NCBI GenBank assembly: GCA_031549905.1
Contig: JAVBPC010000012.1
Span: 62,001-126,000, forward strand
DNA length: 64,000 nt
Direction: 5' to 3'
From: Avichristensenella sp031549905
Lineage (GTDB): Bacteria; Bacillota; Clostridia; Christensenellales; Aristaeellaceae
How positions within the stretch are numbered: position 1 is the first letter of the stretch; every line of letters starts with the position of its first letter. The notes beneath the pieces are model-generated. The model was not told the origin of the DNA and did no database searches. It saw only the letters and a program-made list of their open reading frames with translations. Positions 9,410 through 17,589 of the stretch are shown here, piece after piece. The translations under genes and the position numbers were made by a program.

Positions 9410-10354
9410 TTACCACAAGCTTGTTTCGCTGATCTTCTTGCCAATCTGATTGGCCGCCACAATGAGAACCATCGCGACGACGGACTGGAACAGCCCCACC
9501 GCGGTGCCGTATCCGAAATCCGCGTTCAGCAGGCCTCGCCTGTATACATAGGTTGAAATGACATCCGCCGTTTCGTATGTCACGCCGGAATACAGCAGCA
9601 TGATCTTTTCATACCCAAGGTTCATCAGGTTGCCCACGCGCATCACCAGCATGATCGTGATCGTCGGCGCGATGCCTGGCAGCGTCACATGCAGCGCGCG
9701 CTGAAATCGGTTTGCGCCCTCAATCGTGGCGGCCTCATACAGCTCTTCATTGATCCCCGTAAGCGCCGCGATATAGATGATGGCATCCCATCCCAGATGC
9801 TGCCAGATGCCGGACGCGACATAGATGGTGCGGAAATACTCCGCCTTGCTCAGAAAGGAGACCCTGGCAAAACCGAACATGGCAAGAAGCTGGTTGATGA
9901 TGCCGTCATTCGTGCGCAGAAAGTTGGTCAGCAGCCCGCAAACAACCACCGTAGAAATGAAATGCGGCAGGTAGCTGACCGTTTGCACCAGCTTTTTGTA
10001 ACGGCGGTGCCGCATCTCATTGAGCAGCAACGCAAAAAGGATGGAGGCCGGAAACGCGTAAACCAGCGAATACAGGTTGATCAGCAGGGTGTTGCGCACC
10101 AGCTTGTAAAAGTATGGATCGGTCAGAAACTTGATGAAGTTATCCAGTCCAACCCAGGCACTGCCCCAAACGCCTTTCCTGGGGCTATACTTCTTAAAGG
10201 CAATCAGCGCGCCGTAAATGGGCATGTAATGGAACAGAAAGTAGTAAATCAGCGGCGGCAGCAGCAGCGTGTACAGCCGCCAGTCCCGCAGCCATTTTTG
10301 AGCGCTCCGGCGCAGGGTCGGCGTGTGATTTGGGATGGGGAAGGTTTCATTCAT
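9410..10354 (-). CDS. carbohydrate ABC permease (LplB/MalF type), first gene of the operon
   Basis: A 314-residue permease with six membrane spans, the segment YYFLFHYMPIYGALIAFKKY typical of LplB/YteP proteins, and the EAA loop EAATIEGANRFQRALHVTLPG near residue 210. The start MNETFPIP at 10354 has GAAGGTG upstream; a longer in-frame reading would cover the promoter. It begins an operon read on the minus strand: permease, permease, sialidase-like enzyme, binding protein, AraC sensor. Confidence 0.9.
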   Translation of the reverse strand: MNETFPIPNHTPTLRRSAQKWLRDWRLYTLLLPPLIYYFLFHYMPIYGALIAFKKYSPRKGVWGSAWVGLDNFIKFLTDPYFYKLVRNTLLINLYSLVYAFPASILFALLLNEMRHRRYKKLVQTVSYLPHFISTVVVCGLLTNFLRTNDGIINQLLAMFGFARVSFLSKAEYFRTIYVASGIWQHLGWDAIIYIAALTGINEELYEAATIEGANRFQRALHVTLPGIAPTITIMLVMRVGNLMNLGYEKIMLLYSGVTYETADVISTYVYRRGLLNADFGYGTAVGLFQSVVAMVLIVAANQIGKKISETSLW

Positions 10355-10412
10355 GCGGAGCGCACCTTCTTTCTTCCTGGCGGAACAGGCCGGAGGGCCG
10401 TTCCACGGTTTC

Positions 10413-10441
10413 ACGCTAACACGCTGCACAGGGGGTGTCAA
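10413..10441 (-). promoter_or_regulatory. promoter of the sugar-uptake operon
   Basis: On the minus strand a perfect -35 TTGACA (10436-10441) is followed 17 bases later by a weak -10 TAGCGT (10413-10418). A strong -35 with a poor -10 fits a promoter needing an activator, here plausibly the AraC sensor encoded at the end of the operon. Confidence 0.5.
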
Positions 10442-10525
10442 CCGCACAGATTTCTACCATAGCGTTCATTTTTCCACCTTCTGTATTGTTCAGTTTTCAT
10501 GGGGTGAGTGGGTTTCCACCTGGCG

Positions 10526-10554
10526 TTGACAGGCTTTTTGCATGGCGATACAAT
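10526..10554 (+). promoter_or_regulatory. promoter of the aldolase gene
   Basis: TTGACA (10526-10531), 17-base spacer, TACAAT (10549-10554): a near-consensus sigma-A promoter 37 bases before the aldolase start codon and divergent from the uptake operon. Confidence 0.85.
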
Positions 10555-10590
10555 AGAAAAAGCTTCTGAATATCAAAGGAGGATTCCCCA

Positions 10591-11367
10591 ATGTGCCAGG
10601 CGGAAAAGATACGCGGCGTGCTGCGCGCGGGCGGGCTGATCATCGGCGGGCATACGTTCCTGAAGGACCCCGCGATCACGGAAATGCTGGGCTTCCACGG
10701 TTATGAGTTTGTCTGGATTGATGGGGAGCATGGGGCGTACAGCCTGGAGACGCTGCAGCTGCACGTTGCCGCGGCGGACGCTGCCGGCACGGCTTCCTTT
10801 ATTCGTGTGGCGTGGAATGATCCGGTGCTGATCAAGCCGGTGCTGGATATGGGGCCGGATGGGCTCATCGCCCCGATGATATGCACGGAAGAAGAGGCCC
10901 GCGCGTTTGTCCGCGCATGCAGCTATCCGCCGGATGGCATTAGAGGGTTCGGCCCCCGCCGCGCCTGCCGGTACGGCGCGATTGACACGCCGACCTACCT
11001 AAAGGAAGCGCCGGCACGGATGCTGCGCATTCCGCAGATTGAGCATATCGACGCGGTGCGGAATCTGGCCGCGATCATTGCCGTTCCGGGCATTGACCTG
11101 ATTATCGTTGGGCCGAATGATCTTTCCGCCTCCATGGGCCACCTGGGCGACACGCGCCATCCGGACATGATGTCCATATACGATGAAATTGCCGCGGTCT
11201 GCACACGCGCCGGGATGCCCTTTGGCGTGTCGCTTGGGCCTACGGATATGGCATCCGTGCAGGATTGGAAGCGGCGGGGTGTTAGCCTCATCGGCTGCGG
11301 GGATGATATTTCGTTCATCAGCTTGAGCGCGAGGAGTACTATTGCGGCGGTGCGGTCGGAAGGGTAA
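10591..11367 (+). CDS. HpcH/HpaI-family aldolase
   Basis: A 258-residue class II metal-dependent aldolase of the 2-keto-3-deoxy-sugar-acid / 4-hydroxy-2-oxoheptanedioate type. Visible motifs are WIDGEHG (near residue 45; the Glu is a metal/substrate residue), RVAWND, and GPNDLSASMG near residue 170. It cleaves a 2-keto-3-deoxy acid to pyruvate (or tartronate semialdehyde) and an aldehyde. ATG 10591 is preceded by AAAGGAGG. Its divergent position suggests it may degrade a product of the neighbouring sugar-uptake operon, but the exact substrate is unknown. Confidence 0.88.
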   Translation: MCQAEKIRGVLRAGGLIIGGHTFLKDPAITEMLGFHGYEFVWIDGEHGAYSLETLQLHVAAADAAGTASFIRVAWNDPVLIKPVLDMGPDGLIAPMICTEEEARAFVRACSYPPDGIRGFGPRRACRYGAIDTPTYLKEAPARMLRIPQIEHIDAVRNLAAIIAVPGIDLIIVGPNDLSASMGHLGDTRHPDMMSIYDEIAAVCTRAGMPFGVSLGPTDMASVQDWKRRGVSLIGCGDDISFISLSARSTIAAVRSEG

Positions 11368-11394
11368 AGACCGGAAGGGGCATACGCGGCATGC

Positions 11395-11428
11395 AAAAAT
11401 CCCGGTTTATCGAAAACCGGGATTTTTA
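11395..11428. terminator. bidirectional terminator
   Basis: AAAAATCCCGGTTT and AAACCGGGATTTTT form a perfect stem with runs of A before and T after, able to end transcription of both the aldolase (plus) and the membrane protein at 11454 (minus). Confidence 0.92.
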
Positions 11429-11453
11429 TACTTACATCAACTTGCGCGGCAGG

Positions 11454-12095
11454 CTATTCTTCCATACCAGACTTATTCCTCTGAAAATACCGCCACCCCA
11501 AACAGCAAACCGGCAAAAAGTAAGCGCACCAAACTTCCAGCAGCAGCGTGCCGACCAGCGCGCTCGTTCCGGGCGTGAACACGGGCAGCATCGGCATAAT
11601 GAAGCAGGGAACAAAGAACACGCCGTGCGCGCGGAGCAACCCGCGCAGCCAGCGGCCCCCCTTCGTATCCGGCAAAATGACAAAGGACAGGAAAAAGGTG
11701 GACAGCCCCATGATGCCATACCCCAGCAGGTCATAGTTGAAGAACAGGCTGCCCAATTGGCTGTATTTGATGATGGACAGCGCCTCTTCGGAAAGGTTCT
11801 GGTTCATCCGCACGGTGGTACATTCCGCATAGTACACCAGCAGGATGATCACCGCGTACACGGCCGCCAGCGCCACCCCGGCCGCCGCCGCGCCGCGGTT
11901 CTTTTCATCCCGGTTCGTGCCGAGAGCACCCGCCGCAAACACCAAATACCCCAGCGCAATGAACATGCTGAACAGGCAGGACCAAAACACCGTATCCGCG
12001 CCCGTCACCAAGTTCACCAACATTGACAGCGCAAACGCCGCCACGGCAGCGCCGCAAACAAGCGCCCCCAGCCTGCCCACGCGATGGTTGCTCAT
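11454..12095 (-). CDS. six-span membrane protein of unknown function
   Basis: A 213-residue protein with about six hydrophobic segments (residues 10-30, 38-60, 75-98, 120-145, 155-180, 185-205) and a soluble loop with AECTTVRMNQNLSEEAL. I do not recognise a named family with certainty; it resembles DUF4386/DUF6796-like bacterial membrane proteins in layout only. The start ATG 12095 overlaps the stop of the DUF2087 gene as ATGA, favouring it over TTG 12104. It is the last gene of a four-gene overlapping operon. Confidence 0.75.
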   Translation of the reverse strand: MSNHRVGRLGALVCGAAVAAFALSMLVNLVTGADTVFWSCLFSMFIALGYLVFAAGALGTNRDEKNRGAAAAGVALAAVYAVIILLVYYAECTTVRMNQNLSEEALSIIKYSQLGSLFFNYDLLGYGIMGLSTFFLSFVILPDTKGGRWLRGLLRAHGVFFVPCFIMPMLPVFTPGTSALVGTLLLEVWCAYFLPVCCLGWRYFQRNKSGMEE

Positions 12096-12364
12096 GCCCG
12101 CCAATACCGCCTTCCCTCCAGATCGCGGCGCAAAAGGCCGCGCTCATACAGCTCACGCCGAAGCAGGCACGGGTCACCGAATGTGTGCCACAATGCCAGC
12201 AGTTCGCCGACCTCTTTTTCCATATACTCGCGGCCGGCCTCGAATTTATCCGCCAGGTACTGAAACGCCGGGCCGCGGTACTTTTCCTTCGCCGGATAGG
12301 ACCGCAGCCGGTTATGATCATCCAGAAAGTTCTTCAGCACAGCAAGCGTCTCGCCTTCCGTCAT
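12092..12364 (-). CDS. DUF2087-domain protein
   Basis: A 90-residue protein whose whole length matches the DUF2087 pattern: LRSYPAKEKYRGPAFQYLADKFEAG...VGELLALWHTFGDPCLLRRELYERGLLRRDLEGRRYWR. The family is a small winged-helix-like domain, often attached to or near regulators, with no firmly assigned role. Both ends overlap neighbours by ATGA, so it is translationally coupled to the genes on each side. Confidence 0.85.
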   Translation of the reverse strand: MTEGETLAVLKNFLDDHNRLRSYPAKEKYRGPAFQYLADKFEAGREYMEKEVGELLALWHTFGDPCLLRRELYERGLLRRDLEGRRYWRA

Positions 12365-12693
12365 TCCGCCAGCCCCGCCTTTCGCAGAAACGCATCATGC
12401 GCGCTCATATACGCATCGATCAGGCTGGCAACCAGCACCGCGCCTTCTTCGTTCAGGCCGCGCATCCTGACGATCTCTTCCACGATGAACTCGAACGCCT
12501 CATCGTCATCGTAGAAGCCGTCGCCCATGAACCCATCGCCGTCGATCACATCATTTTCGCGCATGTAGCGCAGGTCCAGCGCCTGCGCCTGCCGCAGCAT
12601 TCCGTCAATCGACGGTCCAATTTCCGAAAACGCCTTGCGGTCAATGCTCCTGGCGATGTAGCGCAGCGCCTCTTCTTCATTATAGCCTTGCAT
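12361..12693 (-). CDS. small acidic protein of unknown function
   Basis: A 110-residue protein, very acidic in its middle (DVIDGDGFMGDGFYDDDEAFEF), predicted mostly helical, no membrane segment. ATG 12693 has GGGGAGGCAGT upstream and overlaps the end of the PHP-domain gene by 14 bases; the longer reading frame upstream lies inside that gene and is rejected. Conserved position with the DUF2087 gene suggests a shared role, but no function can be assigned. Confidence 0.75.
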   Translation of the reverse strand: MQGYNEEEALRYIARSIDRKAFSEIGPSIDGMLRQAQALDLRYMRENDVIDGDGFMGDGFYDDDEAFEFIVEEIVRMRGLNEEGAVLVASLIDAYMSAHDAFLRKAGLAE

Positions 12694-13933
12694 ACTGCCT
12701 CCCCATCTGCGCGAATGCCGCCGTGCGTTTCGCTGCGTCAGGCCATTCCCGCGCGGCGCTTTCGCTGAACAGGCCGTTTTCCTGCCGCTCATGCGCAATC
12801 ATTGCCCATGCGCTCTCGCGCAGCGCGTCGAATCCGGGCTCGCGCATCTTTTCGCAGATGAACGACTGGCGCGGCTGGTTGATGTCCTCGCCGGATACCT
12901 CAAAGAACCCGCCTGCAGCGATCTTTTCGCGAAGGCGTGCAATCTGCTGCGCGGAGTTTCTGGTGGGCATGTAGGTAATCGAACGGAATCCAAGTTCCGT
13001 CAGCACATCAAACAGCTCATCCAGGTACCCGTCCTCAAAGCGCTGCGCGCGCTTGTCGCCGGTGACGCTGTCGCCCACATCGCCCAAGTATGCGTACGCG
13101 GAGATCGCGCCAACTTTCTCGGACAGCGCCAGCACATCGCGCACGTTCGCGCACTCCGCATCCGCCGGGATGTAGAACGCCGGGATCAATTCCGCCTTGA
13201 TCCAGCCGATCAAATCATAATGGAAGAAGGGGTTTGCGGGATCGGAGAACATGCCGGCGTATTTCGCGCCGACCGGCCTTCCAAACGCTTCCTGAAGGAA
13301 AGCAAGCAGCGGCTCGCCGCGGCCCACTTTCGCCTCCAGCGCATGCGCCAGCGCGGAAGAAATGTGCCGCTCCGTCACCGTGCCGCCGTGCGCCGCCTCG
13401 GACAGGGGCAGCACATCCCTGTCAAAATCGATCGAAAGGCCCGTCTTTTTAAGCATCACGTTCAGCCGCGCGATCATGCGGCGGTTGCGGTCGTTCCGCT
13501 TCTCGCGCAGCGGCGCAAAAAACGCGTCCACCGTTTCGATGTGCGCATGCGGCACGGCGTGCAGCAGAATGTACGCGACCCCCTCCTGATCGGGGTTGTT
13601 GATGCGGCGCCCCTGAAGCCTGGTGCCGTCAAAGGACACGCGGCATTCCAGCCCGCAGGTGCCGCCGATGCCAAGCAGATCGCACGCAGCCAGGAATTCC
13701 CGCGCACCCATGATCGAATCATGGTCCATGATACCGGCAGTGCAAAGGCCGGTGGCGCACGCCTTCCACGCGGCGGCGGTCGGCGAATAGGGCGAAAAAG
13801 AATATGTGGTGTGAATGTGATTGTTCACATCCGTGCCCGCCGGGGGCAACTCCAGCGTGGGCAGCAAGGCTTTCAGGGCGGCAAGGCGCTCCCGCGCCGT
13901 GGGCGCGTTCAGCTTAGAAAGTACATCAGCCAT
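12680..13933 (-). CDS. PHP-domain metal-dependent phosphoesterase-like protein
   Basis: A 417-residue protein. The PHP signature DVNNHIHTTYSFSPYSPTAAAW (residues 38-60) and IMDHDSIMGAREF (near 75) supply the first metal-binding His/Asp residues; a later HERQ and the mid-protein GTCGLE segment fit further ligands. PHP proteins hydrolyse phosphoesters (for example histidinol phosphate, nucleotide mono- or pyrophosphates). ATG 13933 has GGAGGAAATCC upstream. It heads the four-gene operon and follows a near-consensus promoter. Substrate unknown. Confidence 0.85.
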   Translation of the reverse strand: MADVLSKLNAPTARERLAALKALLPTLELPPAGTDVNNHIHTTYSFSPYSPTAAAWKACATGLCTAGIMDHDSIMGAREFLAACDLLGIGGTCGLECRVSFDGTRLQGRRINNPDQEGVAYILLHAVPHAHIETVDAFFAPLREKRNDRNRRMIARLNVMLKKTGLSIDFDRDVLPLSEAAHGGTVTERHISSALAHALEAKVGRGEPLLAFLQEAFGRPVGAKYAGMFSDPANPFFHYDLIGWIKAELIPAFYIPADAECANVRDVLALSEKVGAISAYAYLGDVGDSVTGDKRAQRFEDGYLDELFDVLTELGFRSITYMPTRNSAQQIARLREKIAAGGFFEVSGEDINQPRQSFICEKMREPGFDALRESAWAMIAHERQENGLFSESAAREWPDAAKRTAAFAQMGRQYARL

Positions 13934-13965
13934 CGGATTTCCTCCGCAGATCATTCGTTTTCCTT

Positions 13966-13994
13966 ATTATAGGGGATACGGGGTGTGGTTTCAA
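13966..13994 (-). promoter_or_regulatory. promoter of the PHP-domain operon
   Basis: Minus-strand TTGAAA (13989-13994), 17-base spacer, TATAAT (13966-13971), 33 bases upstream of the PHP start codon. Confidence 0.78.
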
Positions 13995-14081
13995 GGAAAA
14001 TCGCGTCTTGACGCAAGGCAGTAAAATGCGCTAAACTTTCCTGATATTTTACATACCGCAAACACGCCCTAGACAAGCGTA

Positions 14082-14090
14082 TGCTACACT
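14082..14090 (+). promoter_or_regulatory. extended -10 promoter of the alkaline phosphatase gene
   Basis: TGCTACACT is an extended -10 (TG-N-TACACT) 31 bases before the start codon. A second possible pair, TTGACG 14008-14013 with TAAACT 14032-14037, lies further upstream. No Pho-box-like direct repeat was recognised. Confidence 0.5.
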
Positions 14091-14121
14091 TCTCCCGTAA
14101 AAGAGAAGAGGAGGAGAAATC

Positions 14122-15609
14122 ATGAAGAGGTTCTCAAACATCCGGAAAATGCTGGCACTGGTTCTTGCCGCTATATGCGTGCTCGCGGTGTTGCCGCAGG
14201 CGATCGCGGAAGACATGTCCACCCCCAAGTATGTGTTCATGTTCATCGGCGATGGCATGGGCAGCCCGCAGATCAGCGCCACACAGTATTACCTGGGCAC
14301 GCAGCAAAACCCGGATGCCACCATCCCGACCCCCGCGCGTCTTTCCTTCACAGGCTTTCAGAATGTCGGCATCATGACAACCTATGACGCCACATCCTTC
14401 TGCCCGGATTCCGCGTCCACGGCGTCCTCCATGGCATCTGGCAACAAGACGCTCTCCGGCGTGATCAACTATGACGTAACGCTTACGGAAAGTTTCCCAC
14501 TCATCACGGAAGCCGCGAAGGCCGCAGGTAAAAAGGTCGGCGTCATCACCACCGTCTCCCTTGATCACGCGACCCCGGCAGCGTACTATGCCAAGGTTAC
14601 CAGCCGCAGCCTGTACTATGATATCGCCGTGCAGGGCATTGCGGGCGATACGCTGGACTTCCTCGGCGGCGGCCGCTTCCTGCAGCCCACGGGCAAAAAT
14701 GGCGACCAGCCCGATGTATACGATCTGGCCCGTGAAAACGGCTTCACCATCGTGGATACCAACGACGCCACCCGCGCGCTGGATGCAAACAGCGGCCGCG
14801 TGCTGGCGCTGTGTGAAGATCCCGACAACGCCATGGCCATGCAATATGAAGTGGACCGCCTGCGCAAGGCAGCGGAAGGCGCCGATTCCATGAGCCTTGC
14901 GGAGTATGTGAAAACCGCTATTCGCGTGCTGGATAACGAGAACGGATTTTTCTTGATGGCCGAGGGCGGCAAGATTGACTGGAGTTGCCACGCCAACGAC
15001 GGCCTGACCTCGATCCAGGAAACGTTGGCCTTTTCAGATGCCGTACAGGTCGCGATTGATTTCGCCGCGGAGCACCCGGATGAAACGCTGATCATCGTCA
15101 CTGGCGACCACGAAACCGGTGGCCTGACCATTGGCTTCGCCGCCACCGCGTATGATACACACTTTAGCTATCTGCAAGCCCAGAATATCTCCTTCACGGA
15201 TTTTGACACCGTCATCGCCGGCCTGCGCGCCGACAAGGCGACCTTCGCGGACGCCCTTGTCGCCATTGAAGCGCACTATGGCCTGACAACGGAAGCGGAC
15301 CGGCCGTTGACGCTGACCGACGCGGAGCTCAAAAGCCTCCAGGCGGCGTTCATGCTGAGCATGTTGGATAAGAGCGGCCGCGTGATAGGTGAAGCGGAAA
15401 CGCTGGCCTACGGCGGATATGAGCCGCTGAGCATGGCGGTATCCCACATCCTCAACAACAACGCGGGCGTGGCCTATACCTCCTATGCGCACACGGGCCT
15501 GCAGCTTCCGGTGTACGCGATGGGCGTGGGCGCGCAGGCGTTCTCCGGCAGCTATGACAATACGGATATCTTCTTCAAAACGATGGAAGCCATGGGGCTT
15601 GGCATCTAA
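14122..15609 (+). CDS. phoA: secreted alkaline phosphatase
   Basis: A 495-residue enzyme of the PhoA family. Signal sequence at residues 1-30 (MKRFSNIRKMLALVLAAICVL...AIAED). Metal and catalytic motifs: FIGDGMG (near 42), the serine nucleophile in PDSASTASSM (near 95), LMAEGGKIDWSCHANDG (near 278) and VTGDHETGG (near 326). It hydrolyses phosphate monoesters outside the membrane, releasing phosphate. ATG 14122 follows GAGGAGGAGAAATC. Monocistronic by its own promoter and terminator. Confidence 0.93.
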   Translation: MKRFSNIRKMLALVLAAICVLAVLPQAIAEDMSTPKYVFMFIGDGMGSPQISATQYYLGTQQNPDATIPTPARLSFTGFQNVGIMTTYDATSFCPDSASTASSMASGNKTLSGVINYDVTLTESFPLITEAAKAAGKKVGVITTVSLDHATPAAYYAKVTSRSLYYDIAVQGIAGDTLDFLGGGRFLQPTGKNGDQPDVYDLARENGFTIVDTNDATRALDANSGRVLALCEDPDNAMAMQYEVDRLRKAAEGADSMSLAEYVKTAIRVLDNENGFFLMAEGGKIDWSCHANDGLTSIQETLAFSDAVQVAIDFAAEHPDETLIIVTGDHETGGLTIGFAATAYDTHFSYLQAQNISFTDFDTVIAGLRADKATFADALVAIEAHYGLTTEADRPLTLTDAELKSLQAAFMLSMLDKSGRVIGEAETLAYGGYEPLSMAVSHILNNNAGVAYTSYAHTGLQLPVYAMGVGAQAFSGSYDNTDIFFKTMEAMGLGI

Positions 15610-15624
15610 TTGCAATCCGTCAGG

Positions 15625-15654
15625 CGTCCCGCAGGGCTTCCTGCGGGGCGTTTT
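15625..15654 (+). terminator. terminator after alkaline phosphatase
   Basis: CGTCCCGCAGG / CCTGCGGGGCG stem (one G-T pair), tetraloop-sized loop, TTTT. Ends the phosphatase transcript just before the YibE/F gene, which then must have weak or read-through transcription. Confidence 0.8.
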
Positions 15655-15668
15655 GCCGTGGAGGCGTT

Positions 15669-16811
15669 ATGAACAAGAAAAAACGCAACTGGATCTTCTG
15701 CATAGTGGTCGGCGCGCTGTGCATCGCCCTTTGCTATCTGCCGACGGAAACGCGCCTTGGGTCTGCCGCGCAGACCGCACCAAGGGTGACGGTGCGCGTG
15801 CTGTCTGTGGATAACAGCCAACTGTCGCCGCTTGGCATCGTCTATTCCGGCGCACAAACCTGTCAGGTTGAGGTGCTGGATGGGGAATTCAAGGGGCAAC
15901 AGGCGACCGCCATCAACCATATGAACGCCGCGCTGGACAGGGATAAGCTGTTTGAAGAAGGCGATAAGGCGCTGGCCATGCTGCACGCCGCAAATGGGAC
16001 AATCAATGCAATCACCTTGATCGATCATTACCGCCTGAACACGCAGGGGGTGCTGTTCGCGCTGTTTGGCCTGCTGTTGATCGTGTTTGCGGGCGTCAGC
16101 GGGTTTGGCGCGCTGATTTCGCTGGTCGCAAGCGTGCTGGTTGTATGGAAGCTGTTGATCCCCTGGATGCTGGCAGGGTTTTCGCCGATCCTGGGGGCGC
16201 TGATCATGGTGACGCTGCTGACGGTCATGATTGACTTTCTGGTGGCCGGACTTACGCGCACCGCGCTGATTGCTATCCTGGGCTCGCTGCTGGGCACAGG
16301 CGTCACATGCCTGCTGTCGATGCTGTTTGGCAACCTGCTGAAACTTGATGGCGGAAGCCTCCCGTATGTCGTGCCGATTCTGGCGCAAAATCATCTGCAG
16401 CTGAACCTCAGGGAGATTTTCTTTGCCATGGTGTTCATTGCCAACTCCGGCGCGCTGATGGATTTGAGCATGGATATCGCCACCGCATGTGAAGAAATCC
16501 GCCTGCACAAGCCGGATATCACCCGCGGGGCGCTGCTGCTTTCAGGCTTTCGCGTGGGGCGGAACGTCATCGGCACAATGACCACCACGCTGATGCTCGC
16601 CTATTCCGGCAGCTATTTGTCGCTACTGATGTACTTTCAAGGGCAGGGAACGCCCATCATCGACATACTGAACCTGAAATACGTTGCCAGCGAGGTGCTC
16701 ATCACGCTGGTCGGGTCGTTTGGGCTGGTGACCGTGGCGCCGTTCACGGCGCTGGTTTCGGCAGCGGTTATTCCAGGCAGGCGCGCGGGCACGCAAACGA
16801 TGGATATGTGA
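15669..16811 (+). CDS. YibE/F-family membrane protein
   Basis: A 380-residue integral membrane protein. One N-terminal span (residues 8-26), an extracellular beta domain (about 40-115: VTVRVLSVDN..., CQVEVLDGEFKGQ), then about seven spans from residue 125 on, with the family-typical TLLTVMIDFLVAGLTRTALIAILGSLLGT and VFIANSGALMDLSMDIATA. The function of YibE/F is not established; transport is suspected. GTGGAGGCG upstream of ATG 15669 is the ribosome site. Confidence 0.88.
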   Translation: MNKKKRNWIFCIVVGALCIALCYLPTETRLGSAAQTAPRVTVRVLSVDNSQLSPLGIVYSGAQTCQVEVLDGEFKGQQATAINHMNAALDRDKLFEEGDKALAMLHAANGTINAITLIDHYRLNTQGVLFALFGLLLIVFAGVSGFGALISLVASVLVVWKLLIPWMLAGFSPILGALIMVTLLTVMIDFLVAGLTRTALIAILGSLLGTGVTCLLSMLFGNLLKLDGGSLPYVVPILAQNHLQLNLREIFFAMVFIANSGALMDLSMDIATACEEIRLHKPDITRGALLLSGFRVGRNVIGTMTTTLMLAYSGSYLSLLMYFQGQGTPIIDILNLKYVASEVLITLVGSFGLVTVAPFTALVSAAVIPGRRAGTQTMDM

Positions 16812-16840
16812 AAAGGTCCGGGCAAACGCCCGGACCTTTT
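16811..16840. terminator. bidirectional terminator
   Basis: AAAAGGTCCGGGC / GCCCGGACCTTTT, a perfect stem with A- and T-runs, between the convergent YibE/F and DUF697-like genes. Confidence 0.93.
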
Positions 16841-16859
16841 GTACAGGTATGTACGGCGA

Positions 16860-17480
16860 TCAAACCGCCGCTTCCTGCGCCTCGGGGGCCGGATCAGCCC
16901 TCTTACGGCGAATGTTCTTGGTAACCCACGCGCGCGAGTCCTTATAGGCCTTGGCAAAGTCGTCTTTCAGCGCGTCGACGTTCGCGGTAACGAAGTTGCC
17001 GCCGCGGTTAAAGTGCGTGACGAACATCTGCCCCACGGCATAGGTGCAAAGCCCGTTCGTGGCAGGCTTCATCGCAAACGCAAGGGGAAGGCCGACAACC
17101 GGCACCGCCACCACGGCCTTGCTCATAAAGTGGGAAGCAAAACCGGGCACGCCCGCGCCAAGCACGGAAACGATGATATTCTTGGCAATGCCCTCTTTGA
17201 ATTCCACGCCGTACAGCTTGGAAAGCTGGCGCACCATGTTCAGGTGAATGCCCGTCAGCGCGGCGATGTTGACGAACGGCAGCGGCACAATGCCCATGCC
17301 CATCGCGCCGTATACGCTGTGGCGCAGAATCTTGTCTACCGCGGCGTCATCCACCACCAGCGGCGCCGAAACTTCTACCGGCACATCCACCGGCGCTTCC
17401 GCCCCGCCATCCACTACCTGCGCGTTCACAACCTGCGGCTCCACCGCGCTCTCGACCTTTTTCCTCGTGTTTTCCGCCAT
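16860..17480 (-). CDS. DUF697/YcjF-like protein
   Basis: A 206-residue protein with a variable acidic/proline N-terminus (1-60) and the DUF697 core: GMGIVPLPFVNIAALTGIHLNMVRQLSKLYGVEF (near 78-110) followed by two hydrophobic hairpins (IIVSVLGAGVPGF; VVAVPVVGLPLAFA). The family is often linked to GTPases and stress-related membrane processes but has no settled function. ATG 17480 has AAAGGAGGC upstream; the 13-residue upstream extension is rejected for lack of a site. Confidence 0.82.
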   Translation of the reverse strand: MAENTRKKVESAVEPQVVNAQVVDGGAEAPVDVPVEVSAPLVVDDAAVDKILRHSVYGAMGMGIVPLPFVNIAALTGIHLNMVRQLSKLYGVEFKEGIAKNIIVSVLGAGVPGFASHFMSKAVVAVPVVGLPLAFAMKPATNGLCTYAVGQMFVTHFNRGGNFVTANVDALKDDFAKAYKDSRAWVTKNIRRKRADPAPEAQEAAV

Positions 17481-17532
17481 AAAAAAAGCCTCCTTTATTG
17501 CTACGCAAAATGTGACCATTACTTTCCATAAC

Positions 17533-17541
17533 AGTATATCA
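17533..17541 (-). promoter_or_regulatory. extended -10 promoter for the DUF697-like gene
   Basis: Minus-strand TGATATACT (TG-N-TATACT), 52 bases upstream of the start codon. No good -35. Confidence 0.45.
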
Positions 17542-17589
17542 CATTCAGCGGTTTTTGTATAATGCTTTTATACCGCTTTTTCGCACATT

